A DNA stretch of 64,000 nucleotides from Sedimenticola hydrogenitrophicus. Its GTDB lineage: Bacteria; Pseudomonadota; Gammaproteobacteria; Chromatiales; Chromatiaceae. Shown piece by piece: positions 55,770 through 64,000 of this stretch; positions within the stretch are counted from its first letter, which is position 1, and every line of letters starts with the position of its first letter. The notes under the pieces are model-generated. The model searched no databases. It was not told where the DNA came from and saw only the letters and a list, made by a program, of their open reading frames with translations. Location of the stretch: contig NZ_JANIOA010000003.1 in assembly GCF_025175675.1 (NCBI RefSeq), positions 62,001-126,000 on the forward strand, given 5' to 3'. The position numbers and the translations under genes are program-made.

Positions 55770-56981
55770 ATGAGCGATCAGAAAAAACCCGGCATCAGCC
55801 GGCGCGACATTATCAAGGGCGGCGCGGCGGCCGCCGGGCTGGTGACAGCCTCCAGCCTCATCCCCACCCGGTTTGCCATCGGCAACACCGCCAAGGTGAA
55901 GGTGGGCATCCTGCTGCCCTATACCGGCACCTACGCCAAGCTCGGCAGCAACATCAAGGACGCCCTGCAGTTGCGCATCAACGAGGCCGGCGGCAAGCTG
56001 GGCGGACGCGAGGTGGAGTATATCAATATCGACAGCGAGGCGGCGCCCCCCAAGGCCCCCGAGCTGACCAACAAGCTGCTGAAGAAGGAGCAGGTGGACT
56101 TCCTCATCGGGCCGGTTCACTCGGTGGTGGGCATGGCGATGGTCAAGCTGGCGCGCAACGCCGACGTGATCGCGGTGATCCCCAACGCCGGCGCCAATGG
56201 CCTGACCGGCTCGCTGTGCGCGCCCAACATCTTCCGCACCTCCTTCTCCAGCTACCAGCCCGGCTTCCCGGGCGGCACGGCGATGCTGGAGGACGGTCAC
56301 AAGAACGTGGTGCTGATGTACTGGAACTACGGCTTCGGCAAGGAGACCGCGGCGGCCTTCAAGGAGTCTTTCCTGGCCGGCGGCGGCAACATCGTCAAGG
56401 AGATCCCCACCCCCTTCCCCAAGGTGGAGTTCCAGGCCTACCTGACCGAGGTGGCGGCGCTGAAACCGGATGCGGTGTTCACCTTCTACGCCGGCGGCGG
56501 CGCGGTAAAATTCGTCAAGGACTACGCCGCGGCGGGCCTGCACAAGAGCATCCCGCTGTACGGGGCCGGCTTCCTCACCGAGGGGGTCACCGGCGCCCAG
56601 GGCGAGGCCGCCGAGGGTATCCGCACCACCCTGCACTATGCCGACACCCTGGATCTGCCGGCCAACATCCGCTTCCGCGAGGCGTTCCTCAAGACCACCG
56701 GCAACCAGGCGGACGTGTATGCGGTACAGGGCTATGACGCCGGCGATCTGCTGGTGCAGGGCATGGCCGCGGTGGAGGGCGATGTCCGCGCCAAGGCGGA
56801 GATGATCAAGGCGATGGAGAGCGCCACCATCGACAGCCCGCGCGGCAAGTTCACCTTCTCCAAGGCACACAACCCGATCCAGGACATCTACCTGCGGGAA
56901 GTGGTCAACGGCCAGAACCAGGTGATCCGTACCGTGCAGAAGGCGGTGGAGGACCCGGCCGAGGGGTGCAAGATGGGCTGA
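55770..56981 (+). CDS. Branched-chain-type ABC binding protein, Tat-exported
   Basis: The ATG at 55770 follows GAGAGGAG and gives 404 residues. The N-terminus has a twin-arginine signal (GISRRDIIKGGAAAAGLV), so it is exported folded. The type I binding fold follows: VKVGILLPYTGTYAKLGSNIKDALQLR, DFLIGPVHSVVGMAMV, FYAGGGAVKFVKDYAAAG. It belongs to the HAAT (Leu/Ile/Val) family whose members also bind aromatic acids such as benzoates. Next to a benzoate-type CoA ligase it likely captures an aromatic acid, which is inference. Confidence 0.9.
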   Translation: MSDQKKPGISRRDIIKGGAAAAGLVTASSLIPTRFAIGNTAKVKVGILLPYTGTYAKLGSNIKDALQLRINEAGGKLGGREVEYINIDSEAAPPKAPELTNKLLKKEQVDFLIGPVHSVVGMAMVKLARNADVIAVIPNAGANGLTGSLCAPNIFRTSFSSYQPGFPGGTAMLEDGHKNVVLMYWNYGFGKETAAAFKESFLAGGGNIVKEIPTPFPKVEFQAYLTEVAALKPDAVFTFYAGGGAVKFVKDYAAAGLHKSIPLYGAGFLTEGVTGAQGEAAEGIRTTLHYADTLDLPANIRFREAFLKTTGNQADVYAVQGYDAGDLLVQGMAAVEGDVRAKAEMIKAMESATIDSPRGKFTFSKAHNPIQDIYLREVVNGQNQVIRTVQKAVEDPAEGCKMG

Positions 56982-57064
56982 TTGGCCTCGAGTCGGTAAC
57001 CCGATGCCTGGCGGCAACCACTGCCGCCAGGCATGTTCCACCTCCCCTAACCACCAGAGGCCCC

Positions 57065-57931
57065 ATGGAGATCTCTTTCTATCTCATCCAGCTGCTGAAC
57101 GGGATTCAGTACGGCTTCCTGCTGTTTCTCATGGCCAGCGGACTGACCCTGATCTTCGGTATCATGGGGATCATCAACCTGGCCCACGGCGCCTTCTACA
57201 TGATCGGCGCCTATCTCTGTTACTGGCTGACCGGTATCACCGGCAACCTGTTCACCGGCATCCTGCTGGCGATCCCGCTGAGCATCCTGTTCGGTTACGC
57301 GGTCGAACGACTGGCCATCTCCTATCTGTACCGGCGCGACCACCTCTACCAGGTGCTGCTCACTTACGCGCTGATCCTGATCGCCAATGAACTGCAGAGC
57401 ATCTTCTGGGGCAACGATGTGCACAGCGTGCCGATCCCCGAGCTGCTGCGCGGCTCGATCCAGCTGACCGCGAACCAGGCCTACCCGGTCTACCGACTAT
57501 TCATCTCCGGCGCCTGCATCACCCTGGCGGTGGCCATGTACTGGGTGATCCAAAAGACCCGCCTGGGCATGACCATCCGCGCCGGTGCCAGCAACCGCGA
57601 GATGGTGCAGGCCCTGGGCATCAACATCAACTGGCTGTTCGCCATCGTCTTCAGCCTGGGTGCCACCCTGGCCGCCTTTGCCGGCATGCTGGCGGCGCCG
57701 GTGAACAGCGTCTATCCGGGCATCGGCGACAACATCCTGATCATCTCCTTCGTGGTGGTGGTGATCGGCGGCATCGGCTCCATCAAGGGGGCGTTTATCG
57801 GTGCCCTGCTGATCGGCCTGGCCGACACCTTCGGCAAGGTGCTGTTACCTGAGATGGCAAGCATGGTGGTCTACGCCCTGATGGCCGCGGTTCTGTTCTG
57901 GCGCCCGCAGGGGCTGTTCGGCAAGGTCTAG
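57065..57931 (+). CDS. LivH-type ABC permease
   Basis: The 289-residue inner-membrane protein has about eight helices and the LivH opening FYLIQLLNGIQYGFLLFLMASGLTLIFGIMGIINLAHGAFYMIGAY (read in parts). A later conserved block is GASNREMVQALGININW. It forms the translocation channel with the LivM-type partner 22 nt downstream. I use the ATG at 57065 with AGAGG upstream; an in-frame start at 56966 would overlap the binding-protein gene. Confidence 0.92.
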   Translation: MEISFYLIQLLNGIQYGFLLFLMASGLTLIFGIMGIINLAHGAFYMIGAYLCYWLTGITGNLFTGILLAIPLSILFGYAVERLAISYLYRRDHLYQVLLTYALILIANELQSIFWGNDVHSVPIPELLRGSIQLTANQAYPVYRLFISGACITLAVAMYWVIQKTRLGMTIRAGASNREMVQALGININWLFAIVFSLGATLAAFAGMLAAPVNSVYPGIGDNILIISFVVVVIGGIGSIKGAFIGALLIGLADTFGKVLLPEMASMVVYALMAAVLFWRPQGLFGKV

Positions 57932-57953
57932 TGCTCCGTCAACGAGGTCATCC

Positions 57954-58937
57954 ATGCATACCGTTACCCGCCCCATTATTGTTTTTCTCTGCCTCTGTCT
58001 GCTGCTGTTGCTGCTGTTCCCGGTGGTCGGCAGCTCGTTCTACACCGGCCTGGTAACCAAGATCATGATCCTCTCGATCTTCACCATCAGCCTGGATCTG
58101 CTGATCGGCTTCACCGGCCTGGTGAGTTTCGGCCACGCCGCCTTTTTCGGCATCGGCGCCTATCTGCTGGCAATCCTGTTCGGCAATCTGGAGCAGATCA
58201 ACTACTGGTGGTCACTGACCCTGACCCTGTCGCTGACCGGAGTGGCCGCCTTGCTGGTGGGCTGGCTCTGCATCCGCACCTCCGGCGTCTACTTCATCAT
58301 GCTGACCCTGGCCTTTGCCCAGATGTTCTTCTACTTCTTCTTCGAGTCGCCCCATTTCGGCGGGGATGACGGCATCTTCATGCTCAACAAGCCGCAGATC
58401 ACCCTAGCCACCCGGCAACTGGTGGATCTGGACAACGAGCACCACTTCTACTACTTCGTGCTGGCCTGGCTGGTGGGGGTCTACCTGTTCCTCAGCATGA
58501 TCCTGCGCGCCCCGTTCGGCCATGTGCTGATCGCCATCAAGGCCAACGAGCAACGGGTCCGGGCACTCGGCTACTCCACCCCCCACTACAAACTGGTCAG
58601 CTTCGTCATCGCCGGCACCATCGCCGGGCTGGCGGGCTTCCTGGAGGCGGCGCACACCAACTTCGTCACCCCCGCCTACCTGGGCTGGCACGAGTCGGGC
58701 ATGGCCATCATGATGGTCATCCTCGGTGGCATGGGGACCCTGTTCGGGCCGGTGATCGGCACCTTCATCGTGGTGCTGCTGCAGGATTTCCTGCCCGAGT
58801 TCACCGAACACTGGAAGCTGATCATGGGCGCCATCATCATCTTTGTGGTGCTGTTCCTGCCCAACGGTATCGCCGGACTCATTTTCAGCATCAGCAACCG
58901 CTTCTCCTCCAGAGCGCCCGGCGGGAGGGAGGGATAA
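57954..58937 (+). CDS. LivM-type ABC permease
   Basis: The 327-residue inner-membrane protein has about ten helices and LivM blocks SLDLLIGFTGLVSFGHAAFFGIGAYL (in parts), VYFIMLTLAFAQMFFYFF, IKANEQRVRALGYSTPHYKLVSFVIAG and GGMGTLFGPVIGTFIV. It pairs with the LivH-type protein upstream. GAGG precedes the ATG. The LivG-type ATPase starts 2 nt after its stop codon. Confidence 0.92.
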   Translation: MHTVTRPIIVFLCLCLLLLLLFPVVGSSFYTGLVTKIMILSIFTISLDLLIGFTGLVSFGHAAFFGIGAYLLAILFGNLEQINYWWSLTLTLSLTGVAALLVGWLCIRTSGVYFIMLTLAFAQMFFYFFFESPHFGGDDGIFMLNKPQITLATRQLVDLDNEHHFYYFVLAWLVGVYLFLSMILRAPFGHVLIAIKANEQRVRALGYSTPHYKLVSFVIAGTIAGLAGFLEAAHTNFVTPAYLGWHESGMAIMMVILGGMGTLFGPVIGTFIVVLLQDFLPEFTEHWKLIMGAIIIFVVLFLPNGIAGLIFSISNRFSSRAPGGREG

Positions 58938-58939
58938 CC

Positions 58940-59701
58940 ATGCCTGAGATCATTCTGCGCACCGAGCACCTGTGCAAAAATTTCGGCGGCCTCAAGGCGA
59001 CCGACGATGTCTCGCTGGAGTTCGAGCGCGGCAAGGTGCACGCCATTCTCGGTCCCAATGGTGCCGGCAAGACCACCCTGATCAACCTGCTCTCCGGCGA
59101 ACTGCAGCCGAGCAGCGGGCGCATCAGTTTCAAGGGCTATGACATCACCGATGCGCGGCCGGAGAAGATCTCGCGGATCGGCATCGGCCGCAGCTTCCAG
59201 AAGACCAATATCCTGCCGGGATTCTCCTGTTTCCAGAACTGCTGGATCGGCGCCCAGTCCTGCCTGATCACCTCGATGCGCTTCTTCCGCCCGGCCAGGC
59301 ACCTGCGCATGGTGCACCGGCGGGCCGATCACGCGCTGCAGCTGTGCGGTCTCGCCGGCAAGCGCAACCAGATCGCCGGCACCATGAGTTACGGCGAGCA
59401 GCGCCAGCTGGAGATCGCCATGATGCTGGCCACCGAGCCGGAACTGCTGCTGCTGGATGAGCCTTTGGCCGGCATGGGGAGCGAGGAGTCGCAACAGGTG
59501 ACCGCGCTGCTCAGGGAGCTGGCCAGAGAGCAGACCCTGATCCTGATCGAGCACGACATGGACGCGGTGTTCTCACTGGCCGACCGGATCACGGTGATGG
59601 TGGACGGGGCCGAACTGGAGACCGGCAGCGTCGAACAGATACGCAACAGTCAGGCGGTACAGGACGCCTATCTCGGCCATGCCGACGAGGAGGTGGCATG
59701 A
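58940..59701 (+). CDS. LivG-type ABC ATPase
   Basis: The 253 residues hold Walker A GPNGAGKTT (about 36-44), the signature MSYGEQRQLEIAMMLA, Walker B LLLLDEPLAGM and the switch His in LIEHDMDAVF. It drives the importer from the cytoplasm together with the LivF-type ATPase. GGAGGGAGGGATAACC precedes the ATG. Its stop codon lies at the left edge of the inverted repeat element that separates it from the next gene. Confidence 0.94.
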   Translation: MPEIILRTEHLCKNFGGLKATDDVSLEFERGKVHAILGPNGAGKTTLINLLSGELQPSSGRISFKGYDITDARPEKISRIGIGRSFQKTNILPGFSCFQNCWIGAQSCLITSMRFFRPARHLRMVHRRADHALQLCGLAGKRNQIAGTMSYGEQRQLEIAMMLATEPELLLLDEPLAGMGSEESQQVTALLRELAREQTLILIEHDMDAVFSLADRITVMVDGAELETGSVEQIRNSQAVQDAYLGHADEEVA

Positions 59702-59829
59702 TCCTGAAAACCTCGGTTAACCGCTACACACAGGATCAAAGCTCATGTTATTGATCGCATTTCCAGCCACGTCCAGCTTCACGTTGGCGGTGCGCACACT
59801 CCGCCGCATCCAACCGAGGTTTTCAGGAT
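59701..59829. mobile_element. 129-bp inverted-repeat element between the livG- and livF-type genes
   Basis: ATCCTGAAAACCTCGGTT (59701-59718) and AACCGAGGTTTTCAGGAT (59812-59829) are exact 18-bp complements. The left arm begins on the last base of the livG-type stop codon and the right arm ends on the second base of the livF-type ATG. Such genes are normally nearly adjacent, so a small mobile element probably inserted here. It also supplies the GAGG that may serve as ribosome site. Confidence 0.75.
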
Positions 59830-60553
59830 GAACACAGGCTCCACAACACCGCTGCTGCAGGCCGAGGGGCTGCACACCTATTACGGCGACAGCCATATCC
59901 TGCGCGGTATCGACCTCCGTATCGAGGCGGGGGAGACGGTCAGTCTGATGGGACGCAACGGCATGGGCAAGACCACCACCCTGCGCTCGCTGATCGGCCT
60001 GACGCCGCCGCGGGAGGGACGCATCCGCATCCGCGGCCGGGAGGCCACCCGGCTCAAACCGCACCAGATCATCCGTCAGGGGATCGCCTTCGTACCCGAG
60101 GACCGCGGCATCTTCCCCAACCTGAGCGTGCTGGAGAACCTCACCATGGCGGCGCGCAGCGGCCCGGACGGTCGCGACGAATGGACCCTGAAGCGGGTCC
60201 TGGAGCTGTTTCCGCGCCTCGGCCAGCGGCTCACCCACATGGGTAACCAGCTCTCCGGCGGCGAGCAGCAGATGCTGACCATCGCCCGCGCCCTGATGAC
60301 CAACCCGGATCTGATCATCCTCGACGAGGCCACCGAGGGACTGGCGCCGCTGATCCGCCTGGAGATCTGGGTGGTGATTCGCCATATCAAGTCGACCGGG
60401 ATCGCCTCCATCATCGTCGACAAGGACATCAACGCCCTGCTGCCGATCTGCGACCGCAACTACATCATCAGCAAAGGCGAGGTGGTGTATCACGGTCGCT
60501 CGCGGGAGCTGATGGAGAATCCCGAGCTGCACAAGCAGTACCTGGGGGTGTGA
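59828..60553 (+). CDS. LivF-type ABC ATPase
   Basis: The 241 residues hold Walker A GRNGMGKTTT (about 42-51), signature LSGGEQQMLTIARALM, Walker B DLIILDEATEGLAP, and the LivF-like PEDRGIFPNLSVLENL. It is the second ATPase of the importer. The ATG at 59828 overlaps the right arm of the inverted-repeat element upstream, and GAGG inside that arm sits 8 nt before it. Translation may thus depend on the inserted sequence. Confidence 0.93.
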   Translation: MNTGSTTPLLQAEGLHTYYGDSHILRGIDLRIEAGETVSLMGRNGMGKTTTLRSLIGLTPPREGRIRIRGREATRLKPHQIIRQGIAFVPEDRGIFPNLSVLENLTMAARSGPDGRDEWTLKRVLELFPRLGQRLTHMGNQLSGGEQQMLTIARALMTNPDLIILDEATEGLAPLIRLEIWVVIRHIKSTGIASIIVDKDINALLPICDRNYIISKGEVVYHGRSRELMENPELHKQYLGV

Positions 60554-60600
60554 ACCAAGGGCCGGCGGCGCGTGTGATGCGGTTCGTTTCACTCGAAAAA

Positions 60601-60669
60601 GGGGTCGGAGTCGGGCCGTGCACCGGCCGGGGTATTGCCGAATCGCCAGGACGGCCCGACTCCGACCCC
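60601..60669. repeat. Repeat family R3, copy 3
   Basis: GGGGTCGGAGTCGGGCCGT (60601-60619) is mirrored by ACGGCCCGACTCCGACCCC (60651-60669), a perfect 19-bp stem. The outer 12 bases equal those of copies 1 and 2; the inner ones are unique but still pair. It follows the transporter genes and may end their transcript. Confidence 0.85.
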
Positions 60670-60797
60670 TGGCGATCCCCGGGCGTAGCGTTCAAACAAG
60701 TACCTGGAGGTGATCAAGCGGCCGACCCCAGGCGAATAGCTTGGAAGCGGTTAGCTGGCGCGGCAAAAAACAATCTGTGTAGAATGGCGGTACCGCT

Positions 60798-62666
60798 ATG
60801 CACCCGATCAGCCGACTCTTCTCCACCATCACCCTGCGCAAGCCGTTCTGGCTGTGGGTGGCCATCTGCCTGCTGGTGGGGGTCAGCACCGCCGCCCTGA
60901 TCGGCATCCTGCAGACCACCAATGCAGTCCGCCAGGAGGCGCAGCAGCGCTTCTTCGAACAGTACAACCACCAGCAGCTGATCCTGGCCGAGCAGGCGGC
61001 CCACTCCATCGAGGAGACCTTCGCCACCTTCCGCCGCAACCTGAGCCTGGTGGCCAGCCTGTTCGAGGAGGACGGGGTCACCCGGGAGCGGGCGCAACTG
61101 CTGAGTGGCAGCCTGGTGCGGATGTACGAGAGCCTGCAGGAGACCGATATCATCGACCTGGTGGTGTTCGACGAGTCGGGCACGGTGGTCGCCATCAGCC
61201 CCGCCGATGAATACACCCTGGGGCGCAATTACGCCTGGCGCAACTACTTCCGCTGGGCGCGGGACGAGGGCCGGCCGGGCAAGATGTACCTGTCGCCCTT
61301 CATGCGCCTGGAAGGGGGACAGAACCGGGGCGACAAGGCGCTGATCGTGGCCCAGGGGATCTACAGCAGCCGCGGCACCTTCAACGGCGTCGCCATGTTC
61401 ACCCTGAACTTCGACAAGCTGGCCCAGCGCCAGGTACTGTCGGTCACCATCGGCGAACACGGCTTTGCCTGGCTGGTGGACAACAATCAGCAGTCGGTGC
61501 TGGTGGACCCGCTGGGCCGGGTCACCGACAAAGGCTTCGAGGAGACCTTCCTGCCGCGCTGGCCGAAACTCTACAACCTGCTGCTCTCCATGCAGGATGG
61601 CCAACCGGGGACCGGCAGCTACGATTTCGTCGACCCGGCGGATCCCAACAAGTCGGTCAGCAAGCTGGTAGGCTATCAGCCGGTGCGCATCGAGGACCGC
61701 CTTTGGACCCTCGGCGTGGCCACCCCGACCCGGGAGGTGGAGGCCCTGCTCTCCTCCTTCATGCAGCAGCAGAAGCGCTACTCCGGCACCCTGGTGGTGA
61801 TCATTTTCACCGGCACCTTCATCCTGCTCAGCGCCCTGCTCTCGTGGAACCACATCCTGGCGATCCAGGTGGACCGCCGCACCCAGGACCTGGCCGACGC
61901 GCGCGGGCGGCTGGAGTCGACCTTTGACGAACTGCTCTCGTCGCAGAAACTGGCCGCGGTCGGCCACCTGGCGCTCGGCCTGGCCCACGAGATCCGCAAT
62001 CCCCTCTCGGCCATCCGCATGAACATCCAGATGATTCGCAAGCGCACCCGGCCGGAGGGGCCGCTGCAGGAGCATTTCAGCATTGTCGAGGAGGAGATTC
62101 TGCGCCTCAACCGGCTGGTCAACGATGTTATGGATTTCGCCCGCGCCCGCCCCCTGCGACTGGAACAGACCAGCCTCAACCCGATCATCCAGCGGGTGAT
62201 GCAGCTGTTCGCCCAGCGCTTCAGGGAGGCCGGGATCCGCACCGAACTGCAGCTCAGGGAGGAACTCACAGTGGTCTGTGACCCGGAGCAGATCGAGCAG
62301 GTGATCCTGAACCTGGTCTCCAATGCCATCGAGGCGCTGGAGGAGTGCGACGGTTTCCGCGAACTGACCCTGATCCTGCGCCGCCACCGCCCCTTCCTGT
62401 CACTGCAGGTGATCGATAACGGCCAGGGGATCGCCGCTGCCGACGTGGACAAGATTTTCGACCCCTTCTACACCACCAAGGTCTCCGGTGGCGGCCTGGG
62501 GCTGCCGACCCTGCAGGGTATCGTGCTGCGCCACCAGGGGAGCATCACCGTGGATAGCGCACCCGGCGAGAAGACCTGCTTTACCCTGTTGTTGCCCCTG
62601 GATGGCCCACATGAGCGTGGTCCACATGAGCATGGCCCACGCGAGCAAAACGAGACTGTGAGATGA
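60798..62666 (+). CDS. Membrane sensor histidine kinase with periplasmic Cache domain
   Basis: The 622 residues have a membrane helix at about 17-38 (FWLWVAICLLVGVSTAALIGIL) and a periplasmic dCache-like region (about 40-325, with VVFDESGTVVAISPADEYTLGRNYAWRNYF read in parts). A second helix lies at about 329-351, then HisKA with His397 (LAHEIRNPLSAIRMN) and HATPase (VILNLVSNAIEAL, VIDNGQGI, GGGLGLPTLQGI). Cache domains bind small molecules such as organic acids, so an aromatic acid is a plausible signal. The NtrC-type regulator gene overlaps its stop by 4 nt, identifying the partner. Confidence 0.92.
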   Translation: MHPISRLFSTITLRKPFWLWVAICLLVGVSTAALIGILQTTNAVRQEAQQRFFEQYNHQQLILAEQAAHSIEETFATFRRNLSLVASLFEEDGVTRERAQLLSGSLVRMYESLQETDIIDLVVFDESGTVVAISPADEYTLGRNYAWRNYFRWARDEGRPGKMYLSPFMRLEGGQNRGDKALIVAQGIYSSRGTFNGVAMFTLNFDKLAQRQVLSVTIGEHGFAWLVDNNQQSVLVDPLGRVTDKGFEETFLPRWPKLYNLLLSMQDGQPGTGSYDFVDPADPNKSVSKLVGYQPVRIEDRLWTLGVATPTREVEALLSSFMQQQKRYSGTLVVIIFTGTFILLSALLSWNHILAIQVDRRTQDLADARGRLESTFDELLSSQKLAAVGHLALGLAHEIRNPLSAIRMNIQMIRKRTRPEGPLQEHFSIVEEEILRLNRLVNDVMDFARARPLRLEQTSLNPIIQRVMQLFAQRFREAGIRTELQLREELTVVCDPEQIEQVILNLVSNAIEALEECDGFRELTLILRRHRPFLSLQVIDNGQGIAAADVDKIFDPFYTTKVSGGGLGLPTLQGIVLRHQGSITVDSAPGEKTCFTLLLPLDGPHERGPHEHGPREQNETVR

Positions 62667-64000
62667 AAAAAGCCCTGATAGTGGACGATGACCGCGCTAT
62701 CCGCCGCACCCTGGAACTGCACCTGATCGAGGAGGGTTTCGAGGTGCTGACGGCGGAGGACGGCCTGCGCGGCGTGGAGCTGGCGCTGCAGGAACCGGTG
62801 GATATGGTGCTGCTCGACCTGCGGCTGCCGAAACTGGACGGTTTCGAGGCGCTGCAGCAGATCAAGCGCAAGAAGCCGGGCCTGCCGGTGGTGATGATCA
62901 CCGCCTATGACGATATGCATACCGCCATCGAGGCGATCCGGCTGGGGGCCATCGATCACCTGGGCAAACCGCTGGATCTGGACCAACTGGACGAGGTGAT
63001 CACCAAGATCAGCGACATGGCCAGCCTGGCGAAGAGCGGCATTCCCTTCTGCGACACCACCGAGTGCGCCTTTCAGCCCAACGTCATCGTCGGCCGCAGC
63101 AAGAGCATGAAGGCGGTCTACAAGACCATCGGTGCGGTGGCCGACAACCGCGCCTCGGTACTGCTGTATGGCGAGAGCGGCACCGGCAAGGAGATGGTGG
63201 CCCGGGCGATCCATTTCAACGGCCAGTACCGCAACCACCCGTTCATCCCCCTGGTCTGCTCCTCGCTCGCCCCCAACGTCCTGGAGAGCGAGCTGTTCGG
63301 GCACGAAAAGGGGGCCTTCACCGGCGCCATCAAGCAGAAGCTGGGCAAGTTCGAACTGGCCCAGGGCGGTACCCTGTTCCTGGATGAGATCTCGGAGATC
63401 TCGCCGGACATCCAGCTCAAGCTGCTGCGCTTCCTGCAGGAGCGTGAATTTGAACGGGTGGGCGGCAATGAGACCATCAAGGCCGATGTGCGCATCATCA
63501 CCGCCAGCAACAAGGACCTGGCGGCCCTGGTCAGTCAGGGCGCGTTCCGCCAGGATCTCTACTACCGGCTCAAGGTGGTGACCATCGAGCTGCCCACCCT
63601 GCGCGAGCGCCAGGAGGATATCCCGCTGCTGGTGCAGTATTTCCTGGAGAAGATCCGCCGCGAGCTGGGGCGCTCGGTGGAGATGATCCCGGAAGAGACC
63701 ATGCAGCAGTTGAAGCGTTACCCCTGGCCGGGCAATGTGCGCGAACTGGAAAACGCCCTGCGCCGGGCGGTGCTGCTCTCCCCCAGTGACATCCTGCTGC
63801 CGGAGACCCTGCAGCTGGAGGAGAGTTCACCGCAGAAACGGCTGCCGCTGCTGATCAAGAGTATCCAGGAGGTGGAGAAGGAGCACATCGAAAACATCCT
63901 CCACTTTACCGGTTATGAAAAGAAACGGGCGGCGCAGATCCTGAACATATCCCGGCCCACGCTGAATGCCCGGATCCGGAGTTACGGTATCGAGGTGCCC
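62663..64000 (+). CDS. NtrC-family sigma-54-dependent response regulator (3' end cut by window)
   Basis: The ATG at 62663 overlaps the kinase stop (ATGA). The visible 446 residues comprise a receiver domain with Asp52 (MVLLDLRLPKLDG) and a AAA+ domain with Walker A GESGTGKE at 170-177, the sigma-54 contact motif GAFTGA at 217-222, GTLFLDEI and RQDLYYRLKV. A Fis-type helix-turn-helix follows near the end (KKRAAQILNISRPTLNARI). Only a few C-terminal residues are likely missing. It should activate sigma-54 promoters; the candidate at 53693-53709 before the CoA ligase is the obvious target. Confidence 0.93.
   Translation, partial: MKKALIVDDDRAIRRTLELHLIEEGFEVLTAEDGLRGVELALQEPVDMVLLDLRLPKLDGFEALQQIKRKKPGLPVVMITAYDDMHTAIEAIRLGAIDHLGKPLDLDQLDEVITKISDMASLAKSGIPFCDTTECAFQPNVIVGRSKSMKAVYKTIGAVADNRASVLLYGESGTGKEMVARAIHFNGQYRNHPFIPLVCSSLAPNVLESELFGHEKGAFTGAIKQKLGKFELAQGGTLFLDEISEISPDIQLKLLRFLQEREFERVGGNETIKADVRIITASNKDLAALVSQGAFRQDLYYRLKVVTIELPTLRERQEDIPLLVQYFLEKIRRELGRSVEMIPEETMQQLKRYPWPGNVRELENALRRAVLLSPSDILLPETLQLEESSPQKRLPLLIKSIQEVEKEHIENILHFTGYEKKRAAQILNISRPTLNARIRSYGIEVP

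Noticed and set aside
59717-60592. A 291-codon minus-strand gene opposite the livF-type gene
   Set aside because: It starts and ends in repeats and is the antisense of a clear ABC ATPase. Its last 30 codons come from the inverted-repeat element.

Overview
The window is a piece of a GC-rich gammaproteobacterial chromosome. The core gene orders are typical of that class: aroA-cmk-rpsA-ihfB, smc-zipA-ligA, a tex homologue, queF and rdgC. Small clues (AmmeMemoRadiSam genes, benzoate-type CoA ligase, glyoxylate shunt with AceK, many signal-transduction genes, REP/MITE repeats) fit a free-living or symbiotic Chromatiales/Sedimenticola-like bacterium. That placement is an inference from gene content, not a measured phylogeny. 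No tRNA, rRNA, CRISPR array, prophage or complete insertion sequence was seen.

Layout. 1-15.3 kb: housekeeping genes, nearly all on the minus strand (tex, ihfB, rpsA, cmk, a class II aroA, ligA, zipA, smc, rdgC), with queF divergent from smc. 15.3-21.1 kb: the three AmmeMemoRadiSam genes lie on both sides of a NarL-type two-component pair and a PilZ protein. 21.2-30.6 kb: a GYF/pentapeptide-repeat membrane protein, a periplasmic sulfurtransferase, an EamA transporter, an OmpR-type regulator with a large PAS/GAF hybrid kinase, a ferritin-like diiron protein and a TlpA-like thioredoxin. 30.7-37.4 kb: a tightly coupled operon, TonB-dependent receptor / periplasmic protein / membrane polyferredoxin / DsbD-like transporter / exbB / exbD / tonB. 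38.2-43.8 kb: a protein that fuses two different periplasmic binding folds, followed by a membrane PAS-GGDEF-EAL enzyme. 44-52.5 kb: glyoxylate metabolism (class V aminotransferase, aceK, aceB, aceA), a glutamine amidotransferase and rraA. 52.7-64 kb: an aromatic-acid cluster comprising a benzoate-type CoA ligase behind a possible sigma-54 promoter, a five-gene branched-chain-amino-acid-type ABC transporter, a sensor kinase and an NtrC-type activator cut by the window end.

The intergenic regions carry at least eight families of inverted repeats. One family of about 205 bp is present in three copies. One copy is flanked by a 9-bp target duplication and has inserted into the last codons of tonB; another has its core inverted relative to its tails. 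A remnant of a REP-associated (Y1-type) transposase lies beside GTAG-headed palindromes.

The best candidates for new biology are the dual binding-protein / c-di-GMP enzyme pair (38.2-43.8 kb), the TonB operon containing its own membrane electron-transfer proteins (30.1-37.4 kb), and the AmmeMemoRadiSam genes next to signalling genes (15.3-21.1 kb).
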